Shown: piece after piece, positions 59,497 through 64,000 of the stretch
Layout of the letters: each line of letters begins with the position of its first letter
Position numbering within the stretch: the first letter of the stretch is position 1
NCBI GenBank assembly: GCA_022843585.1
Contig: JALHNJ010000006.1
Span: forward strand, 62,001-126,000
Length of the DNA stretch: 64,000 bases
Origin: Chitinophagaceae bacterium
GTDB taxonomy: Bacteria > Bacteroidota > Bacteroidia > Chitinophagales > Chitinophagaceae
Reading direction: 5' to 3'
Notes under the pieces: generated by a model
What the model was told of the DNA's origin: nothing
Databases searched by the model: none
Seen by the model: the letters and a program-made list of their open reading frames with translations, nothing else
Program-made: the position numbers and the translations under genes

Positions 59497-61425
59497 ATGA
59501 AAGCCACCTTACCCATCATTGCGTTTTTACTATACACATCAATCTCATCAGCACAAATATTACCACAAACTCCCTGGACATGGATGAAGGGGGATAATAC
59601 AATTGATCAAACAGGAGTCTACGGAACACAATGCGTTGCAAATAGTAGCAACAAGCCCGGAGCAAGAAACTATTCCACCACCTGGCGTGATACTACAGGT
59701 AATCTATGGCTGTTTGGTGGGTTAGGGTATGGAATTTCCGGAATGGGCTATTTAAATGATTTATGGAAATACACTCCTGCTACTAATAACTGGACCTGGA
59801 TAAAGGGTGACAATACAATTGAACAATATAGTATCTATGGTACAATAGGAACTGCTAATGCAGCTAATAAACCCGGAGCTGCATATGGCAGCGTATCATG
59901 GACAGATGCTAACAACTCTCTATGGCTGTTTGGAGGATATGGTTATACCGATAATAATTTTGGATTTTTAAATGCCATCTGGAAATACAATCCGGCTACC
60001 AACCAATGGACATGGGTAAAAGGCGATAAAACAATTGACAAAGTTGGTGTATATGGTACAAAAGGAACTGCCCATGCAAATAATAAACCTGGAGCAAGAT
60101 ATGGTTGCCGCACATGGATAGATGCAAGCGGTAACTTTTGGCTCTATGGCGGTTTTGGTTTTGGAGAAAGCGGCAACGGAATATTAAACGATCTATGGAA
60201 ATATAATCCTGCAACCAATCAATGGACATGGATCAGTGGTGATAAAACAATTAACCAACGGGGAGTATATGGAACAAAAGGCATAGCGGGCAGTGCAAAT
60301 AAACCAGGTGGAAGATACCTTAGCAGTTCATGGACTGATAATAGCGGGAACTTTTGGATGTTTGGAGGTTATGGATTTGATGAAACAAGTCCGGGTAGAT
60401 TAAATGATATGTGGAAGTATAATCCAACAACCAACGAGTGGACTTGGGTAAGTGGTGAAAAAACTGTCAATCAATTGGGAGAGTATGGAACACAAGGGCA
60501 ACCCAATATGGCTAACAAACCCGGCTCAAGATATATCAGCAGTTCATGGACAGATGCAGCAGGTGAGCTATGGTTATTTGGTGGTTTTGGAAATGATGCT
60601 GCCAGCATAGGTAATTTGAATGACCTCTGGAAATTTAGTCCGGCAACTAATGCCTGGACATGGATGAAGGGAGATAATATTGTTGACCAGCCTGGAATAT
60701 ACGGCACCCAGGGAATGCCTGACCCCACTAATAAATCAGGTGCAAGAACAGCCAGTGTTACATGGACTGATAATAATGGTAACCTTTGGTTGTTCGGCGG
60801 CCATGGTTTTGATGGAAGTACTGAGGGAGAATTAAATGATCTCTGGATGATTACCAGTTTAAACATGCTACTTCCTTTAAAACTATTGGATTTCAATGGT
60901 GTATTAAACGAAAATACTGTTCGTTTGCAATGGCTATCAGAACAAGAAACTGCGTTTAGCCATTTTAATATACAGCGCAGTTTTGATGGTATTAATTTCA
61001 ATACTATCGGAAGCATTAATGGTTCCGGCAACAGCAACAGAAATAATTACAGCTACGCAGATAATGATTTACAAAACCGCCAACAAACGAAAGTGTTCTA
61101 TCGTTTGCAAATGATTGATAAGGATGGTAAAACCAGCTTCAGTAAAGTGCTTGTCTTTGATTTGAACCAATCAACCACAACTTTTACTGTATTTCCTAAC
61201 CCGGCAGTACATTCCATCAACCTGTCTTTTACACAAGAGAAAAAAGAGGAAGTTTCAATCTTTATTAGAGATATAAAAGGAGCAATAGTAAAAAAGCAAA
61301 TTCAACATATGCCTGCCGGAAGAGCCAGCACCAATATAGATGTAAGCTCACTTCCTTCCGGAGCCTATATCATTGCAGTAATAAACGGAGGAAAAGCTGT
61401 GCAGCAAAAATTCATTAAACAATAA
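59497..61425 (+). CDS. T9SS-secreted kelch-type beta-propeller protein
   Basis: A 642-residue secreted protein started at the ATG at 59497 (MKATLPIIAFLLYTSISSAQ); an in-frame TTG at 59470 is not needed. Six tandem 72-residue repeats (59575-60870), each beginning W-T-W and carrying GVYGT, NKPGAR, the kelch-like SWTDxxGNLWLFGG, and LNDLWKYNPATN, would build a six-bladed propeller. Then comes a beta-sandwich (LPLKLLDFNGVLNENTVRLQWLSEQE...FNIQRSFDGINF) shared with the two flanking T9SS proteins, and a type A sorting tail (FTVFPNPAVHSINLSF to GGKAVQQKFIKQ). Probably displayed or released at the surface; ligand unknown. Confidence 0.92.
   Translation: MKATLPIIAFLLYTSISSAQILPQTPWTWMKGDNTIDQTGVYGTQCVANSSNKPGARNYSTTWRDTTGNLWLFGGLGYGISGMGYLNDLWKYTPATNNWTWIKGDNTIEQYSIYGTIGTANAANKPGAAYGSVSWTDANNSLWLFGGYGYTDNNFGFLNAIWKYNPATNQWTWVKGDKTIDKVGVYGTKGTAHANNKPGARYGCRTWIDASGNFWLYGGFGFGESGNGILNDLWKYNPATNQWTWISGDKTINQRGVYGTKGIAGSANKPGGRYLSSSWTDNSGNFWMFGGYGFDETSPGRLNDMWKYNPTTNEWTWVSGEKTVNQLGEYGTQGQPNMANKPGSRYISSSWTDAAGELWLFGGFGNDAASIGNLNDLWKFSPATNAWTWMKGDNIVDQPGIYGTQGMPDPTNKSGARTASVTWTDNNGNLWLFGGHGFDGSTEGELNDLWMITSLNMLLPLKLLDFNGVLNENTVRLQWLSEQETAFSHFNIQRSFDGINFNTIGSINGSGNSNRNNYSYADNDLQNRQQTKVFYRLQMIDKDGKTSFSKVLVFDLNQSTTTFTVFPNPAVHSINLSFTQEKKEEVSIFIRDIKGAIVKKQIQHMPAGRASTNIDVSSLPSGAYIIAVINGGKAVQQKFIKQ
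59575..60870 (+). repeat. Six 216-bp tandem repeats encoding propeller blades
   Basis: The Trp codon opening each unit falls at 59575, 59791, 60007, 60223, 60439 and 60655, exactly 216 bases apart each time. The units differ in sequence but show no net insertion or deletion. Confidence 0.95.
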
Positions 61426-61461
61426 AAAAGGCCGTCCCGTTTAAAACGGAACGGCCTTTTT
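61425..61461. terminator. Bidirectional terminator between convergent T9SS genes
   Basis: AAAAAGGCCGT (61425-61435) pairs with ACGGCCTTTTT (61451-61461), with an inner CCGTT/AACGG extension after one mismatch. T-runs on both strands. It starts at the last base of the kelch-gene stop codon and also serves the leftward gene ending at 61480. Confidence 0.92.
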
Positions 61462-61479
61462 AGTTTATTCTACTCTTTA

Positions 61480-64000
61480 TTATTGAATAACAAAGGTTTT
61501 GCTTTCTTTATAGTTTTCACCACTGATCATCATTACATAAAATCCTGCTTTAACCGATGCCGGAATGGCAACCGCTTGTGATACATTTCCACCCGGATGT
61601 ACAATTTGTTTTACAGATACTTGCTGGCCTGCTGCATTCATGATACGCAGTGTGTACAGACCTTTAGCAGCAGAAAATCCGATAGTAACCTCGCCGCTTG
61701 TAACAGGGTTTGGATACAAGGTGATTCCTTTTACTATTTTGCCGATCTCTACTTTCAGCATTTTGCTGTAGATAACTTTGCCATCCAGTTCTACTACTTT
61801 AATTCTGTAGAAATTAGTACCGGAAAGCGGAGCCGCATCAAAGCTTAAATAGCTTTGCTTATCTGTCTGGTTGCTTCTTGCATTTAACTGGCTGATAGCA
61901 ACAAAGTCATTACCATTAGCAGAACGTTCTACAATATAATTAACTACATCTTTCTCAGTAAGGTTCGACCATTCAATTTGTACACCGCTACCTTTTTCAA
62001 ATGCTTTTACATCTGCGAAAGTTACAGGTAATGGATTTTGATCGATAGCTGTATTACCCAAAGCAAACGGACTAAATACAGTAACCGCAGTTCTGGTAAC
62101 AGAACCTGTAACCTGTGTACCAGCTCCTGTACCAGCATGTGTATCCCAGCTGGTACCATTAAAATGAGCAAGAGTTACTGCTGCAGGTAGCGTAACATAA
62201 TTGCCAGTACCGCAACCACTATTACTAAACCAGTTTACTGTTACATTGATGGAGTTATCATTATTATCATCGTTTGTTTCATCTAAAATCCAGTATTCGC
62301 AATTACTTACATTGTATAAACCTGGAGAAGTAATGCCGCCCAAAGCTGTTGCACTGGCTCTTCTATACTCTGCCTGGAATGCATCAACAGCATTGTCTGG
62401 AGCTGAGATGGCTATTGGTGAATACATACCTGCATCTCCCACAGGGAAAGTGAAGGCCGCATTACCGGTTTTACGAATTGGCCCATCAATATGCGATGCA
62501 GTAGAACCACCGCCAGGTATTGTACCGGTAGAAGTGATTAAAAGAAGACCATTTGAAGAAGCTGTATTTACTACACCATCTGTCAAAGTCATTACACCAG
62601 TTACTGTAATATCTCTTGAAAGAGTAACACCTGCAACACTTGAATTGTTGATAGTAACAGCACCAAATGTAGTTGGCTGAGTACCACCAATATCTTGAGC
62701 TGAAGAACCATTAAAATTTATAACAGTTGTACCCGGAGTAAATGTACCAGTGCTATTTTTAATCCAATTTCCGGTAATGCTTAAAGTATTTCCATTAGCT
62801 AATGTAAACGGTGCGTTGGCAGAAATAGTGAGGTTACCGCTTAAAGTACGGTTACCGCCAAGTGTCCATGTTTTGGTACCAGTAGAATTGGAGATGGTAA
62901 GATTTTTATAATCTGTTCTATCGGTAACTGTCTGTGCTGCACCAGCATTATACTCAATGGTAGAATTTGCGCCTAGTGTTATAGTAGGGTTATTATTAGA
63001 ATTAATTGCAGTGGTAGTGAGGCCTGAGAAACCTTGTGCATCTGTAGTTTGAAATGTTCCATCAATGTTTACGGATTTAGTACCTCCGCCACCGCCAAAA
63101 GATACTTGACCGCCGCCAGCATTCATTGTTGAACCTGCACCCACTGAAAGTGTTTTTGTACCTGTACCAAATGTAATTGCATTACCTCCCGAATTAAACA
63201 AACTTCCTGAAGTAATATTTCCAACCAAAAGATTATTTGCAAGATTTGTAGTTGTTATTGCAGCTCCTAGTGTAGCACCTGCTGCATTTGTGTTGTTTAT
63301 CGCAAGGTTATTGTATGTATATTGAGTAACATTAATAGTTTGAGCTGAGCTTCCATTATAATTAACTGTTCCTGTACCTCGTGTAAAAAAACCAAAATTG
63401 GGACTTGCCATAAACGTACCACCAACATTTAAAGTTCCTGCCCCAGAGAAAACAATTCCTGTCTCACCACCAGCACCTTGAATATTTCCACTACAAGTAA
63501 TGTTACCTGAAACAGTAACGCTTCCTGAAGAGATAGTAACTTGTGTCCGTCTATTTGTACTACCTAAATTGCCAGCAATGGGGTTAAGTGCAATAGATCC
63601 ACAAGTTAAACTTCCTGCACCAACACTTAATATTGTTGCCTGATTTCCAGAATTAGCAGTTGTTCCGTTCATTGTAACAGCACCAGTTACAGTTAAAGCA
63701 TTCGTGCCTGTGAATGTAAGGTTCGTATTGTCAGTTCCGGCCGCAAACACTAATGTCCCAATATCATTTACGGGGCTTGCATTAAGTGTAATATCATGTG
63801 TGTTCCTGATTGTAACGGTTGCTGGAGACGCTAACTCCCCTGGATATCCTTGCAACGCAGTAGGAGTCGCCCAAACTTCTGGCCCTACCGAGTTCAATAT
63901 TTGCCATGTCCCTAAAGTAGCCCAGTTACCAGTACCATTGGAACGATAATCACCAACAGCTTGCGCCGTTGCAAAAAAATGGATGCCCATTACAGCCATC
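61480..64000 (-). CDS. T9SS-secreted beta-rich surface protein (partial, right edge)
   Basis: At least 839 residues, open to the window edge. The first visible ATG (63999) lies within what looks like the end of a signal peptide (MGIHFFATAQA), so the true start is probably beyond the edge. After the signal comes DYRSNGTGNWATLGTWQI, then long Thr/Asn/Gly-rich repeats (NNTNAAGATLGAAITTTNLAN, FNGSSAQDIGGTQPTTFG). The block HIDGPIRKTGNAAFTFPVGDAGMYSPIAIS...SPGLYNVSNCEYWIL is a clear counterpart of the gene at 56208. The tail domain is LPVTFADVKAFEKGSGVQIEWSN, and the type A T9SS signal is ITLYPNPVTSGEVTIGF ending KESKTFVIQ. Probable surface adhesin or matrix protein; ligand unknown. Confidence 0.87.
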   Translation of the reverse strand, partial: MAVMGIHFFATAQAVGDYRSNGTGNWATLGTWQILNSVGPEVWATPTALQGYPGELASPATVTIRNTHDITLNASPVNDIGTLVFAAGTDNTNLTFTGTNALTVTGAVTMNGTTANSGNQATILSVGAGSLTCGSIALNPIAGNLGSTNRRTQVTISSGSVTVSGNITCSGNIQGAGGETGIVFSGAGTLNVGGTFMASPNFGFFTRGTGTVNYNGSSAQTINVTQYTYNNLAINNTNAAGATLGAAITTTNLANNLLVGNITSGSLFNSGGNAITFGTGTKTLSVGAGSTMNAGGGQVSFGGGGGTKSVNIDGTFQTTDAQGFSGLTTTAINSNNNPTITLGANSTIEYNAGAAQTVTDRTDYKNLTISNSTGTKTWTLGGNRTLSGNLTISANAPFTLANGNTLSITGNWIKNSTGTFTPGTTVINFNGSSAQDIGGTQPTTFGAVTINNSSVAGVTLSRDITVTGVMTLTDGVVNTASSNGLLLITSTGTIPGGGSTASHIDGPIRKTGNAAFTFPVGDAGMYSPIAISAPDNAVDAFQAEYRRASATALGGITSPGLYNVSNCEYWILDETNDDNNDNSINVTVNWFSNSGCGTGNYVTLPAAVTLAHFNGTSWDTHAGTGAGTQVTGSVTRTAVTVFSPFALGNTAIDQNPLPVTFADVKAFEKGSGVQIEWSNLTEKDVVNYIVERSANGNDFVAISQLNARSNQTDKQSYLSFDAAPLSGTNFYRIKVVELDGKVIYSKMLKVEIGKIVKGITLYPNPVTSGEVTIGFSAAKGLYTLRIMNAAGQQVSVKQIVHPGGNVSQAVAIPASVKAGFYVMMISGENYKESKTFVIQ

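Noticed and set aside
59575-60870. Regularly spaced repeats considered as a CRISPR array
   Set aside because: The 216-base units are one continuous reading frame encoding propeller blades; there are no short identical repeats with unique spacers and no cas genes.
62201-62680. 159-codon forward frame under the right-edge T9SS gene
   Set aside because: Antisense shadow of the Thr/Gly-rich coding sequence.

Overview
The window is a low-GC Bacteroidota chromosome segment, most likely from Chitinophagaceae or a close relative. The evidence is a SusC/SusD pair, cargo proteins with type IX secretion (T9SS) C-terminal tails (YPNPV-like motif followed by a short beta domain), Bacteroidota-specific families (DUF4293, DUF4112), TAnnTTTG-type promoter elements, and little use of Shine-Dalgarno sequences. 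The family and lineage calls come from reading the proteins; no database search was run.

Region 1 (1-30770) is a large xylan/arabinoxylan utilisation locus. A susD (cut by the left edge) and a susC are read leftward. A long, tightly packed rightward operon begins with a LacI-type regulator and continues with GH67 and GH115 alpha-glucuronidases, a short-chain dehydrogenase, a GH10 xylanase, a GPH-type sugar transporter, two GH43 enzymes, a GH3 beta-xylosidase carrying a PA14 domain, an SGNH acetylesterase, a GH51 arabinofuranosidase and a polysaccharide deacetylase. It then continues into a sugar-acid module: Gfo/Idh oxidoreductase with a Tat-like signal, IlvD/Edd dehydratase, lipoprotein SMP-30 lactonase, FAH-family protein, a second GH10, and a GntP-type sugar-acid permease. 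Read together, the last block looks like an oxidative (Weimberg-type) pentose route. Sugar oxidation and lactone opening would happen outside the cytoplasm, the aldonate would enter through GntP, and dehydration would happen inside. Two near-identical palindromes, TTGCAACCGATTGCAA and CTGCAACCGATTGCAA, lie upstream of susC and directly against the start codon of the LacI gene, and are the likely operators. A pair of inverted, diverged repeats brackets the Gfo/Idh gene.

Region 2 (30796-42225) is a mixed stress and housekeeping stretch: a three-gene leftward unit (small membrane protein, catalase KatE with a DJ-1-like tail, SemiSWEET), DUF4112, DUF72, an orphan receiver, a CHRD lipoprotein, a DUF892 (YciE-like) ferritin-fold protein, a DUF4136 lipoprotein, several small unknown proteins, a membrane-bound class III nucleotide cyclase and tRNA-Ser(GCT).

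Region 3 (42410-56179) is core-like: dnaA, a 5'-nucleotidase split into two overlapping genes, a COG2509-type flavoprotein, an S1/P1-nuclease-fold protein, an ABC-2 exporter pair, a protein with 16-residue helical repeats, a nitronate monooxygenase-like flavoprotein, a sugar nucleotidyltransferase, glyA and a DUF4293 protein.

Region 4 (56208-64000) holds three T9SS cargo genes: two paralogous long beta-rich surface proteins (the second cut by the right edge) on either side of a kelch-type protein built from six exactly periodic 72-residue repeats. No CRISPR array, insertion sequence, prophage or rRNA was seen.
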